Below, piece by piece: positions 1 through 7,979 of a DNA stretch of 33,171 bases. Position numbers and translations under genes: made by a program. Positions within the stretch are counted from its first letter, which is position 1, and the number at the start of each line of letters is the position of its first letter. The notes below the pieces were generated by a model. That model was given only the letters and a program-made list of their open reading frames with translations. It did no database searches and was not told where the DNA came from. Source of the stretch: Sedimentisphaerales bacterium (GTDB lineage: Bacteria; Planctomycetota; Phycisphaerae; Sedimentisphaerales; Anaerobacaceae); the NCBI GenBank assembly GCA_030611315.1, contig JAUWPZ010000028.1, positions 1-33,171 of the forward strand, given 5' to 3'.

Positions 1-639
1 AAGAGATACGAAGATGCCAAGCAACTGTGGCAGCGTGTTGTGGATACCTGTCCTGATAGCAGCGATGTGATTGTGATGAAGTCGCGGGCCGGGATAATAA
101 AGGCCGATATTAACCTTGGAGATGACCCCAACGTCCTGGCCGATGTCAATGAGTTGATTGCCGATTTTAACGACCATCCAGCTCTGCCGAGGGCTGTGTT
201 CGTGGTCGGCGAAGAATATTATAACGAGGCTTTTCAGCATGAAAACGAAGGCCGTGACGCTGAAGCCAAAGACCATTTCAGAAAAGCCATAGCCGTATGG
301 GAAAGAGTCATATCGGAGGTTCCTGAGCCCAATTCCACGACGATGGCACATGCTCACTACTTCTCAGCTCTTTGCTATCGTCGACTAGCCGAACACGAGA
401 AGGCCATAGAGTACTATCAAGAGACGGTCCGTCGATGGCCGAACTATCGGTTTGCTTGGAACGCCCAGTTTCTTATAGCCCGCGGTTTTGAGCAACTCGT
501 AAGAGATGGAAAGATTCCCCCATCCGATGCCGGAGTAATGATACGATATGCGTGCGAGCAGGTAATTACCAAGTATCCTGACTGTGCCGCGGTTAGGGCC
601 GCAACCAATCTCTTGAACCGATGGAAGTCGGTGAACTGA
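1..639 (+). CDS. TPR-repeat protein, 5'-truncated by window edge
   Basis: The frame is open from base 1 to the TGA at 637-639, and the residues before the first possible internal start (GTG at 40) continue a TPR-like helix (KRYEDAKQLWQRVV), so the real start lies outside the window. At least three tetratricopeptide-like helical pairs are visible: the one at the left edge, one around AKDHFRKAIAVWERVI, and one around HYFSALCYRRLAEHEKAIEY with the typical W/Y-P ending. TPRs are protein-binding scaffolds; no catalytic domain is seen in the visible part. The next gene starts 18 bases downstream, so they are probably co-transcribed. Whether an N-terminal signal or other domain exists cannot be judged. 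Confidence 0.75.
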   Translation, partial: KRYEDAKQLWQRVVDTCPDSSDVIVMKSRAGIIKADINLGDDPNVLADVNELIADFNDHPALPRAVFVVGEEYYNEAFQHENEGRDAEAKDHFRKAIAVWERVISEVPEPNSTTMAHAHYFSALCYRRLAEHEKAIEYYQETVRRWPNYRFAWNAQFLIARGFEQLVRDGKIPPSDAGVMIRYACEQVITKYPDCAAVRAATNLLNRWKSVN

Positions 640-657
640 CTATAGAGGAGACGCGAA

Positions 658-2139
658 ATGAATAGGAAATTTCTAATTTGTGTTCTTGGGCTCGGCGTTG
701 TAGTATTTGGTACGGGCAGGAGTTTTGGATGTCCTTGCCAGGATCCTGTAGCCAACATGAGCATAGACCCCTCTACACACGACCCCTATAGCGGGGCATA
801 CTATGTGTGCGTGGGGCAGTCCATAACCTTCGATGCGTCGAGTTCCTACGATCCTGATTGTGAGGGTGAGTGCGATTGCGAGGACACGCTTGAGGGGATC
901 AGGAAGTTTGAATGGGATTGGGAAAATGACGGAACTTATGACGAGACAGAAGAGCCGGGAGATGGTATAGCCACACACACATATTCCATCAAAGGAACAT
1001 ATTATATGAAGCTGAGAGTGCATGACGACGATGACGACTGTTGTTGTAGCGGGACCGGGTGTGAGGACAGGACCGACACGTGGATGGCAGAGGTCGTTGT
1101 CATGGACGTTGATAAGATTGTAGAAGCAGGGACTTCCGATGAAGGCCCCCTGTACACAGGCAAGAATGGCGAGGTCGATATTGAAGCCAAGCCAGACCCG
1201 GCCGGTTCCATGTGGCCATATGGCAGTCCGGTATGGTCGGTAATTGGTCCGGCAGGGTCGAGCCCGTCATTGTTTCCCGAGACGCATTCGGATACGACAA
1301 CCCTCTCAGGCCTCAGTGTAGCTGGGGACTACACAGTTACGGCGAAATGCTGTTCCTCGTCGTTAGGTGATTGGATCACGGTTAACGCACTGGAGATCAG
1401 GTCGCAGACCATATCTCCAGAACCGAGTGATAATAGAGACAGGACCACATTGGGACTCGGAGAGCAAGTCCTGTGCTCAATTTATCCTTCTGTTACGGTC
1501 GATTGGTCGCTAGAAGGCGGGGGTTCGGTGCAACCGGAAACTGGAACCTACACAATCTTTACAGCAAGCAAAAGCCCGTCATATACGGTTATCCATGCAG
1601 AGATCGAAGACGTTGACTGCACGTTGGATTTTGAGGCGATCCCTCCAGAAGGGATGGAGTATGGGCCTGATAATGAATGGACTGACGAGTACCCCCATAC
1701 CGATGGACCTCCAAATGTGTTCATAGGCAATGGCAGGTACTTCCCGATCACTATTCTACCTACGACAGTGTCTTTCTATGGGTTGGAATTTCGAGAGAAC
1801 CTGCCTGGGAATAATTGGACATGGCCTGACGGAACCTCTGGATCAATTCCGAGTCAAAAAGTTCCATTTTCCGTAAACTTTGGCAACCATGGTGGTGATT
1901 CGGTTGAAGCTCCCCCAGAACCTTACAGCTATCTCCATGACGGGAACAGCTATGTGGCATTTAGTTACTTCGCAGACGTTCCCCTGGAATACAAGAATGA
2001 GATTGGTGTGTGGGTCGAGTTCATGTCCGCTAGTGAGAATAGACATGAGGTGAAGTTCACCTCATCCGGCTCATGTTCTCTTAAGGTGATCGCCGATAAT
2101 ACACAAGAATCCGATGCTGAAGGACCATGGCAAGATTAA
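658..2139 (+). CDS. Secreted PKD-domain protein, Cys/Asp-rich insert
   Basis: The 493-residue product starts at an ATG behind a good Shine-Dalgarno (gaggag). Residues 1-24 form a signal peptide (hydrophobic LICVLGLGVVVFG), probably cut near SFG-CP. Residues about 50-150 form a PKD-like beta domain: GQSITFDASSSYDPD, then FEWDWENDGTYDE, then THTYSIKGTYYMKLRVHD. The domain is interrupted by two cysteine/acid-rich stretches (CEGECDCED near 68-76 and a run of five Asp then three Cys near 123-130). The rest is beta-rich and unassigned. PKD domains are extracellular Ig-like folds. The acidic loops might bind calcium and the cysteines might form disulfides, which is inference. A TPR gene precedes and a lipoprotein gene follows. 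The function is unknown. Confidence 0.75.
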   Translation: MNRKFLICVLGLGVVVFGTGRSFGCPCQDPVANMSIDPSTHDPYSGAYYVCVGQSITFDASSSYDPDCEGECDCEDTLEGIRKFEWDWENDGTYDETEEPGDGIATHTYSIKGTYYMKLRVHDDDDDCCCSGTGCEDRTDTWMAEVVVMDVDKIVEAGTSDEGPLYTGKNGEVDIEAKPDPAGSMWPYGSPVWSVIGPAGSSPSLFPETHSDTTTLSGLSVAGDYTVTAKCCSSSLGDWITVNALEIRSQTISPEPSDNRDRTTLGLGEQVLCSIYPSVTVDWSLEGGGSVQPETGTYTIFTASKSPSYTVIHAEIEDVDCTLDFEAIPPEGMEYGPDNEWTDEYPHTDGPPNVFIGNGRYFPITILPTTVSFYGLEFRENLPGNNWTWPDGTSGSIPSQKVPFSVNFGNHGGDSVEAPPEPYSYLHDGNSYVAFSYFADVPLEYKNEIGVWVEFMSASENRHEVKFTSSGSCSLKVIADNTQESDAEGPWQD

Positions 2140-2211
2140 AACTTCGTAGGGATTTGTCGCGAATGACACGACTACAAAACCTGATTGCAATAAGCAGAAA
2201 GGAGCTCGATT

Positions 2212-3054
2212 ATGCGTGAATCTGTTAGGTTTGAGTGGTTGACCGTAATACTAATTATTGCATGTTGCGTTGGTTGTTCAAAGGCCCCTTCTGTGAAACC
2301 GCCCGAAGAGTTGGAGAAAACGGAGAAAGCGGAAGAGTCGGAAAAAGCACAAGAATTGGAGAAGGGGCTTGCGGCAATTCGCAGCCAGAACGTGGGTAAA
2401 GGAACGGACTGGGCCAAACTGGAAGCTGAAAGCCTTGAATTGGCGAAAGACTTTGACTCACCTGCGGATTTGGGCAGGATATATGCTACAATCGCCCGTA
2501 TTTACTCAGATGCAGGGTTTACTTCAAAGGATGCGCAGATACCGAAGACTATTGAGTACGCCAAAAAGGCCCTTGGATACCCCCTCGACGTACCAACGCA
2601 GTGCTACATGTATGGGAAGTGGGGCGGTGCCTTGATAGCGAAGTCTTCGGGTTATCCGAAGGAAGAGATGGCCAAAGTAAGGCGGGAAGCGGTAGTCCCC
2701 ATTCTACGCGGGCTCAAATTAGCTCTGGACAACAAGGCACCGAAGGAAATACAGGAACCGCCTCTTTTTAAGATATTTCATCTCTACGGACAGAAAAACA
2801 GTCCCTACAACCAGAAACAACTAAAAAAACAAGAAGAACAGGTTGCCATACAAGAGAAAGTCAAACTACTTAACGAACTCTATATTCAACGCTTGGCACT
2901 TACACAGAGATGTGTCACATTGTATTCGCGAAAGCCGTATGAAACGGATGAATTATTCGATATGGCGAGTGAGATTCTCGCGAAGCACAAGGATTTTGTT
3001 GAAGAACTCGTAAGCGAAGTAGAGACAGAAATCGTAAGGAAACGGAAAGAATAA
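2212..3054 (+). CDS. Putative lipoprotein of unknown function
   Basis: The 280-residue protein starts at an ATG seven bases after aaaggag. The N-terminus is a lipoprotein signal: a hydrophobic segment (LTVILIIACC) followed by V-G-C-S, so Cys22 would be the lipidated residue. A lysine/glutamate-rich stretch follows (residues about 33-52, repeated EKxEE/ELEK units), likely a linker or short coiled coil. The remainder is predicted mostly helical and has weak TPR-like character (ADLGRIYATIARIYSDAGF; TIEYAKKALGYP), which could make it a helical-repeat protein like the TPR gene at the left edge. I recognise no enzyme motif. It is 72 bases from the PKD gene and may belong to the same unit. Confidence 0.65.
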   Translation: MRESVRFEWLTVILIIACCVGCSKAPSVKPPEELEKTEKAEESEKAQELEKGLAAIRSQNVGKGTDWAKLEAESLELAKDFDSPADLGRIYATIARIYSDAGFTSKDAQIPKTIEYAKKALGYPLDVPTQCYMYGKWGGALIAKSSGYPKEEMAKVRREAVVPILRGLKLALDNKAPKEIQEPPLFKIFHLYGQKNSPYNQKQLKKQEEQVAIQEKVKLLNELYIQRLALTQRCVTLYSRKPYETDELFDMASEILAKHKDFVEELVSEVETEIVRKRKE

Positions 3055-3428
3055 CTTGATCAGGGCCGTCCCCCCATCAAGTAATAAATCTCTTGAGGAC
3101 AATCGTGAGATCGGTTGGTTGTCCAAATGGAGGAGTCGATCGGGAAGTGCAGACATGCACAGGAGGTGACGGTCGCAACGACCATCAGTCGGGGCAAATA
3201 GTTTTGGTCGGCGAAAACACATTTTAAATTCCGCAATTTTAATAATAGTGAATTAACACCACATTAGCTCTTTGACAAGATTTCTCTCTAAATGCCCTTG
3301 CCTGAGAAGCAGGCAGAAGCTATAATCCAGGGCGACAAGTATACCCTTGAAGGGTAGTAAATTCCCGCGAGTAAGATTGTAACTTATTGTTCTAAAGCCA
3401 CTTACCCGCGAACAAACAGGAAATTTCA

Positions 3429-3515
3429 ACTGAGAGCACTATATATATTGCTACGACACTTCCCGCCTGCACAAATGTTGAAATATCCTAAGTTGTTATA
3501 CTGAGAACACTGTAT
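3429..3515. repeat. Direct repeat pair upstream of the DUF6807-PF06439 gene
   Basis: The 16-mer actgagagcactatat at 3429-3444 recurs with two mismatches as actgagaacactgtat at 3500-3515, a centre-to-centre distance of 71 bases. Both copies lie upstream of the candidate promoter at 3577-3605. Two near-identical sites at this spacing are compatible with a pair of regulator-binding sites, but the repeat could also be chance in AT-rich DNA. Confidence 0.4.
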
Positions 3516-3576
3516 CATAAATCAAGAGGATTGTCAATAGGGAAAATTTCTGCCCGAAAAAATTGCCGGATAATAC

Positions 3577-3605
3577 TTGAAAAATGTGGGCAGGCTTATT
3601 AAAAT
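3577..3605 (+). promoter_or_regulatory. Candidate sigma70 promoter for the 3669 operon
   Basis: A ttgaaa hexamer (3577-3582) and a taaaat hexamer (3600-3605) are separated by 17 bases. This would start transcription near 3612, giving a leader of about 57 bases before the ATG at 3669. Confidence 0.5.
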
Positions 3606-3668
3606 TCTCAGTTTCGCCTCAAAAGAAATTGATATGCTGAAAAAAGCCGAATAGAAAGGAGCGCAGAA

Positions 3669-5531
3669 ATGAAAAGTCCCATTTCAGTACTAAAAGTCGT
3701 GATTTTTGTGTTCGCCGTGCTTGCAGTTTGTGCGTTTGGACAGGCAGGCTATGCCGAGACTCTGGCGCGAATTACGGTTGACAATGCCGAGCACTCCAGC
3801 CGTGATGCTGTTGTCTCCGCGGCCCTTGAGGGCATCTCCGCCAAACAGTTGGCAGGTGGCGTAAAGCTCATGAAGATTACGGATTCGGGCAAGAAGCCGG
3901 TTGTTTCACAGGTCGAGCCGGGCAGTCCGCCGCGCCTGTGGTGGGTGATGTCGGGAAATACACCGCCGGGCAGCAAGGTTGTTTATGAGCTCCTCGAAGG
4001 CGCTCGTAGAACGACCGGCGCGATTAAAGTGACCAAAAACGACAAGTTCCTTGATATACAGGCCCACGGCCGCAAGGTCCTGCGATACAATCATGCGCCG
4101 GTTCCGCCGCCGGAGGGCAAAGACCCGCTTTATACACGAAGCGCATTTATTCATCCGCTGTGGTCGCCGAAGGGGGCCGTTCTGACGAACATTCATCCTG
4201 CCGACCACATCCATCATCTGGGGATTTGGATGCCGTGGACGCACACCAAGTTCGAGGGCAAGGAGGTGGATTTCTGGAATCTTGCCAGGGGACAGGGTAC
4301 GGTGCGATTCGTTAAGTTTCTCTCGACGACAAGCGGCCCGGTCTTTGGCGGCTTCAAGGCCGAGCATGAGCACGTTGCCTTACAGACCGCCCGGGGCGAG
4401 AAGGTCGTCCTCAGGGAGACATGGGACGTTCGCGTTTATAACACCGGCCGTGCCAATAAAGACTCCTGGCTGATTGATTTTGTCTCGAGGCAGACGTGCG
4501 TGGCGGATAGTCCGCTGCATCAGGACAAGTATCGCTACGGCGGCTTCGGCTTTAGAGCGGCCGCTGAATGGACAGGCGACAGGTCGGCCTACCTGACAAG
4601 CGAGGGGAAAACCGGTGAGGATGGGCATGCCACAAGGGCGCGCTGGTGCGATACCTCCGGGCAAATCGGCAAGGACTGGCAGGGCATCACCTTCTACAGC
4701 CATCCGGAGAATTTCCAGCACCCCGAGCCGATGAGAATCTGGCCCACAAATATGAAACAGGTATTTTTCAACTGGGCGCCTTCGCAGGCCGGTGATTGGG
4801 AAATGAAGCCCGGCGTCGAGCACGTCTTCCGCTACAGGCTTTACGTGCACGAGGGCAAGGTCAACGTCGATAGGGTCGAGCAGGTCTGGGACAACTACGC
4901 CAAACCGCCGAAAGTAACGCTGGAAAAGCCGGGCGGCAGGAGCGAAAGAATCGCGTTGTTTGACGGAACGGACTTTAAACACTGGACGAGCGGCAGTGAT
5001 AAGCCCGTCGAATGGGTCATACAAGGCGATACGATGACGATTAAACCCAGGTCCGGCAACATTTTGACTAAGCAAAAGTTCCGGGATTTCAAGATGCACC
5101 TGGAGTTCAAGACCCCCCTGATGCCCCCGAACGTAAAGGGGCAGGGCCGCGGTAACAGCGGCGTTTATATACAGCAGCGTTACGAAATCCAGATTCTCGA
5201 CTCCTATGGCCTGGAACTCCAGAAAAACGATTGCGCATCAATTTACAGGTTCAGGGCGCCGGACAAAAACGTCTGTAAAAAGCCGAACGAGTGGCAGGAA
5301 TACGATATTATCTTCCAAGCGGCCCGCTTTGACGGCAAGGGCCCTGATGCCAAAAAGACCGACAACGTCCGCATAACATTGCGGCACAATGGCGTTCTGG
5401 TTCACGACGACGTGGAAGTGCCGAACAAAACAGGGGCCGGTCAGCCGGAAGGCCCGGAAGATGGGCAGATTAAACTGCAGAACCACGGCAACGAAGTTTC
5501 GTTCCGCAACATCTGGATCGAACCGCTGTGA
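3669..5531 (+). CDS. Secreted DUF6807-PF06439 (3-keto-disaccharide hydrolase-type) fusion
   Basis: The 620-residue protein has a signal peptide (residues 1-29, hydrophobic VVIFVFAVLAVCAF, cut near GYA-ET) and an aaagga Shine-Dalgarno. Residues about 35-420 match DUF6807 (PF14100), with the family's histidine-rich core TNIHPADHIHHLGIWMPW at about 173-190 followed by KFEGKEVDFWN. Residues about 427-620 are a PF06439 (formerly DUF1080) jelly-roll domain: ALFDGTDFKHW, then GRGNSGVYIQQRYEIQILDS, then the closing NHGNEVSFRNIWIEPL. PF14100 was once labelled 'methane oxygenase PmoA', but no membrane monooxygenase features are present, so that name should not be used. PF06439 is linked to hydrolysis of 3-keto-glycosides; the DUF6807 activity is unknown. 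Fusion suggests both act on one extracytoplasmic substrate. The next gene encodes a second DUF6807 protein. Confidence 0.88.
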   Translation: MKSPISVLKVVIFVFAVLAVCAFGQAGYAETLARITVDNAEHSSRDAVVSAALEGISAKQLAGGVKLMKITDSGKKPVVSQVEPGSPPRLWWVMSGNTPPGSKVVYELLEGARRTTGAIKVTKNDKFLDIQAHGRKVLRYNHAPVPPPEGKDPLYTRSAFIHPLWSPKGAVLTNIHPADHIHHLGIWMPWTHTKFEGKEVDFWNLARGQGTVRFVKFLSTTSGPVFGGFKAEHEHVALQTARGEKVVLRETWDVRVYNTGRANKDSWLIDFVSRQTCVADSPLHQDKYRYGGFGFRAAAEWTGDRSAYLTSEGKTGEDGHATRARWCDTSGQIGKDWQGITFYSHPENFQHPEPMRIWPTNMKQVFFNWAPSQAGDWEMKPGVEHVFRYRLYVHEGKVNVDRVEQVWDNYAKPPKVTLEKPGGRSERIALFDGTDFKHWTSGSDKPVEWVIQGDTMTIKPRSGNILTKQKFRDFKMHLEFKTPLMPPNVKGQGRGNSGVYIQQRYEIQILDSYGLELQKNDCASIYRFRAPDKNVCKKPNEWQEYDIIFQAARFDGKGPDAKKTDNVRITLRHNGVLVHDDVEVPNKTGAGQPEGPEDGQIKLQNHGNEVSFRNIWIEPL

Positions 5532-5583
5532 AAAAATGATGCAAGTATCTTGAACCTCGAATATAGAAAGGCAGGAGATAATT

Positions 5584-6543
5584 ATGAACAGTACAACGAA
5601 ATTTATTGCTGTGGTTTTGGCCGTTACGATTATGTGCGGCTGCGTCTTTGCGAAGGAGGCCGAGTTTTCCTGGAAGGACAAGAAAGGACAATACATTGAT
5701 TTGCTTTTTGGCGGGCGCAAGGTAACACGGTATATGTATGCCCACGATACGTCAACCGAGCAGCGGAAGTTCGAGACATATAAGCCGTTTCTGCATGCTT
5801 TTGACGCTGCTGGAAAGAAGCTGCTGACCAACGGGCCGGACGGCGAAAATCCTTATGGCGATGGGATAAAATATCCGCACCATCGCGGGATATTTATCGG
5901 CTGGAACAAGTTGACCTTTGAGGGTAAGCAATATGATCTGTGGCATATGAAGGAGGTGCACCAGGTTCATCAGAAGTTCCTTGAGCTGACCGCCGGGCCG
6001 GACCTGGCGAAATTAACGTCGCTTGTTCACTGGAACGACAAAGAGGGCAAGGCGATTATCGAAGAGAAACGGCAGATGACCGTTTATCGTCGGAGTGGTT
6101 CGTCGATTCTGCTGCTGGATTTCGTAACGGAGCTAAAGGCCGTAAGGGGTAACGTCTATCTCAACGGCGACCCTGAACACGCAGGCTTTCAGTATCGGCC
6201 GCACAACGACGTTGCCAAGGCCCCAAAAGATGACAGGGCAAAGTATCTGTTTCACAAGGAGGAGATTGACCCGAAGAAGGACAAGGATTTGCCCTGGGCG
6301 GCGATGTCGTACGGGCTCAACGGCAAACAGTACAGCGTCCAGCACATGAATCACCCGAACAATCCGAAGGACACCGTCTATTCGGCGTATCGGGATTACG
6401 GGCGTTTCGGCGCATTTTTCAAGCAGAATATCGACGCCGGCCAGACCCTGACCCTGCGATATTGCATTTGGGTAACCGAAGGCCCAATGCCGGAGCGCTC
6501 GCAATTGGAAAAGAACTATTCGGCATATCTCAAGCGGCGGTAA
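5584..6543 (+). CDS. Exported DUF6807 (PF14100) family protein
   Basis: This 319-residue protein follows the DUF6807-PF06439 gene after 52 bases, behind an aggag site. Residues 1-23 form a signal peptide (FIAVVLAVTIMCGCVFA). Cleavage after VFA is most likely, although Cys20 in MCGC could be a lipidation site. The rest is a single DUF6807 domain with the family hallmark YPHHRGIFIGWNK at about 98-109 and KQYDLWHMKE shortly after. The length fits a stand-alone family member. The paired histidines (99-100) parallel the HIHH motif of the upstream protein and may be catalytic or substrate-binding. The catalysed reaction is not known. 'Methane monooxygenase' labels sometimes given to this family are unsupported. 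Confidence 0.85.
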   Translation: MNSTTKFIAVVLAVTIMCGCVFAKEAEFSWKDKKGQYIDLLFGGRKVTRYMYAHDTSTEQRKFETYKPFLHAFDAAGKKLLTNGPDGENPYGDGIKYPHHRGIFIGWNKLTFEGKQYDLWHMKEVHQVHQKFLELTAGPDLAKLTSLVHWNDKEGKAIIEEKRQMTVYRRSGSSILLLDFVTELKAVRGNVYLNGDPEHAGFQYRPHNDVAKAPKDDRAKYLFHKEEIDPKKDKDLPWAAMSYGLNGKQYSVQHMNHPNNPKDTVYSAYRDYGRFGAFFKQNIDAGQTLTLRYCIWVTEGPMPERSQLEKNYSAYLKRR

Positions 6544-6674
6544 CATAGCCGAGCGGCAAATTCGTCGAGGAGGTTCTGAGCTTGAGAGTTAACGAAGTGT
6601 CTTGTAAGGATGCGTACGTATTTAAGGCTGCCAATGTGAAATGAAAGAGGGGGTATTTTCGGGAGAAATTTCAA

Positions 6675-6702
6675 TTGCGTATTACCCTTCGCTGGTTATA
6701 AT
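6675..6702 (+). promoter_or_regulatory. Sigma70-type promoter for the isomerase-like gene
   Basis: ttgcgt (6675-6680) and a perfect tataat (6697-6702) are separated by 16 bases. Transcription would start near 6709. This is one of the best promoter matches in the window. Confidence 0.6.
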
Positions 6703-6720
6703 GTTGAAACGCTCTCGATG

Positions 6721-6746
6721 CCCCGTGGCAACGGGGGCCGGTTTTT
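6721..6746 (+). terminator. Leader hairpin with T tract, possible attenuator
   Basis: ccccgt (6721-6726) and acgggg (6731-6736) form a perfect 6-bp stem with a four-base loop. Five T follow at 6742-6746 after a five-base gap. It lies just downstream of the predicted start site near 6709, so it could attenuate the 6902 transcript. It could equally end transcripts from the DUF6807 gene upstream. Confidence 0.35.
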
Positions 6747-6818
6747 GGGCGTAAGTCTTTTTGATGAAACAAGTTATATATCTGTTCGTCCTCAATATGG
6801 AGGAAATTGCAATAAAAA

Positions 6819-6834
6819 GACGCTCGTAAGCGTT
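6819..6834 (+). promoter_or_regulatory. Second leader hairpin
   Basis: acgct (6820-6824) and agcgt (6829-6833) form a perfect stem with a cgta loop, extended by one G-T pair. It is flanked by an A-rich stretch on the left and a broken T-rich stretch on the right, giving a weak two-sided terminator look within the same untranslated leader. Confidence 0.3.
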
Positions 6835-6901
6835 ATTTCTTATAGATTCACGCATTTTACAGAAGGATTCTGAGAAAATTTTGGGTTAAGGAGAATAACA
6901 A

Positions 6902-7909
6902 ATGGCAAGACCTGTAACACTATTTACCGGCCAGTGGGCGGATTTGCCCCTGGCTGAATTGGCTAAAAAAGCGGCAAGCTGGGGATACGATGGGCTGGAA
7001 TTGGCCTGCTGGGGTGACCATTTCGAGGTTGACAAGGCCCTTTCGGACGACGGCTATTGCAAGGCCAAACGCGCCCTGCTGGAGAAAAACGGCCTTGAGG
7101 TTTTTGCAATCTCGACGCACCTCGTCGGCCAGGCGGTTTGTGACAACATCGACGAACGTCACAAATCAATTCTGCCCGGGGACGTCTGGGGCGACGGCGA
7201 GCCCGAGGGCGTCAGGAAACGTGCGGCCAAAGGAGTCATCGACGCTGCCAAGGCCGCCAAGAAGCTCGGCGTAAAGGTCGTCAATGGCTTTACCGGCAGC
7301 TCAATCTGGCACATGGTTTATTCGTTCCCGCCAGCTTCAGGGGAAATGCTCCAGGCCGGTTACGACGACTTTGCCAAACGCTGGACGCCAATCCTCGACG
7401 CTTTCAAGGCCGAGGGCGTAAAGTTCGGCCTGGAAGTCCACCCGACGGAAATCGCCTTTGACATTGCCTCGGCACAGCGCGCCGTCGATGCCGTCAAGGG
7501 CCACGAATGCTTCGGCTTCAACTACGACCCAAGCCACCTCGGCTACCAGGGCGTGGACTACGTCAAGTTCATCCGTACCTTCCCGGACCGCATCTTCCAC
7601 AGCCACATGAAGGACGTATGGTGGGGTCACGGCGATGGAACCGTGGGTGTCTTCGGCGGTCATACCGACTTCGCCGACCCGCGACGCTTCTGGGACTTCC
7701 GCTCGATAGGCCACGGCGATATCAACTTCGAGGAAATAATCGTCGCTCTGAATGATATCGGCTATAAGGGACCACTTTCAGTTGAGTGGGAAGACAGCCG
7801 AATGGACCGCGAGCACGGCGCCAAGGAAGCCTGCGATTATATCAAGAAAGCCGACTTCAAGCCGTCACAGGTCGCCTTTGACGCTGCTTTTGATAAAGAA
7901 TCAAAATAG
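6902..7909 (+). CDS. Sugar phosphate isomerase/epimerase-like TIM-barrel protein
   Basis: The 335-residue product begins at an ATG behind aaggag. It lacks a signal peptide and should be cytosolic. It belongs to the xylose-isomerase-like TIM-barrel superfamily (PF01261): [13 protein letters not shown] at about 28-40, [11 protein letters not shown] at 177-187, [11 protein letters not shown] at 207-217, HSHMKDVWW at 233-241, and SVEWEDS at 293-299. Residues Glu178, Asp209, His235 and Glu295 sit where the family keeps its divalent-metal ligands. Members isomerise, epimerise or dehydrate sugars and keto-sugars, and are often encoded beside Gfo/Idh dehydrogenases, as here. The substrate cannot be named. 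It has its own promoter and a hairpin after the stop. A related TIM barrel is fused into the exported protein at 18298-20526. Confidence 0.87.
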   Translation: MARPVTLFTGQWADLPLAELAKKAASWGYDGLELACWGDHFEVDKALSDDGYCKAKRALLEKNGLEVFAISTHLVGQAVCDNIDERHKSILPGDVWGDGEPEGVRKRAAKGVIDAAKAAKKLGVKVVNGFTGSSIWHMVYSFPPASGEMLQAGYDDFAKRWTPILDAFKAEGVKFGLEVHPTEIAFDIASAQRAVDAVKGHECFGFNYDPSHLGYQGVDYVKFIRTFPDRIFHSHMKDVWWGHGDGTVGVFGGHTDFADPRRFWDFRSIGHGDINFEEIIVALNDIGYKGPLSVEWEDSRMDREHGAKEACDYIKKADFKPSQVAFDAAFDKESK

Positions 7910-7923
7910 AGCTTTTCTTACTT

Positions 7924-7942
7924 GCCGGATGCGTAATCCGGC
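7924..7942. terminator. Hairpin after the isomerase-like gene
   Basis: gccggat (7924-7930) and atccggc (7936-7942) form a perfect 7-bp stem with a five-base loop, 14 bases after the stop codon. No T tract follows, so intrinsic termination is uncertain; mRNA 3'-end protection is an alternative. Confidence 0.4.
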
Positions 7943-7979
7943 ATTCACAAAACCACAATAATTAAGGAACAGCTTACTT

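Larger units (their letters stand above)
3055..3668. other. 614-base intergenic region with several inverted repeats
   Basis: No convincing gene is present. Directly after the preceding stop, an inverted repeat pairs acttgat (3054-3060) with atcaagt (3076-3082). Further short stems are ggacaa/ttgtcc (3097-3102 and 3119-3124) and ggtcg/cgacc (3171-3175 and 3179-3183). An imperfect 10-bp pair occurs at 3366-3375 and 3401-3410 (cgcgagtaag against cttacccgcg). None is followed by a T tract, so these are not clear terminators. The right half carries a direct repeat and the promoter for the next operon, listed separately. The region separates the unassigned left-edge genes from the carbohydrate locus. 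Confidence 0.5.
6544..6901 (+). other. 358-base leader region with promoter and hairpins
   Basis: No gene is seen. The region holds a strong sigma70-type promoter (6675-6702), a GC hairpin followed by five T (6721-6746), and a second hairpin (6819-6834). The predicted transcript has about 190 untranslated bases ahead of the gene at 6902, which is long for this window. Confidence 0.5.

Noticed and set aside
3055-3222. Possible structured non-coding RNA made of three stems
   Set aside because: The stems are short (5-7 bp), there is no promoter or terminator for a separate transcript, and no known RNA family is recognised.
3669-6543. DUF6807 proteins as particulate methane monooxygenase (PmoA)
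   Set aside because: The family was once given that name, but these are soluble exported proteins without the multi-helix membrane architecture or pmoCAB context.
6797-6829. Ten-residue leader peptide frame in the 6544-6901 region
   Set aside because: There is no Shine-Dalgarno sequence and no run of regulatory codons, so it is not supported beyond chance.
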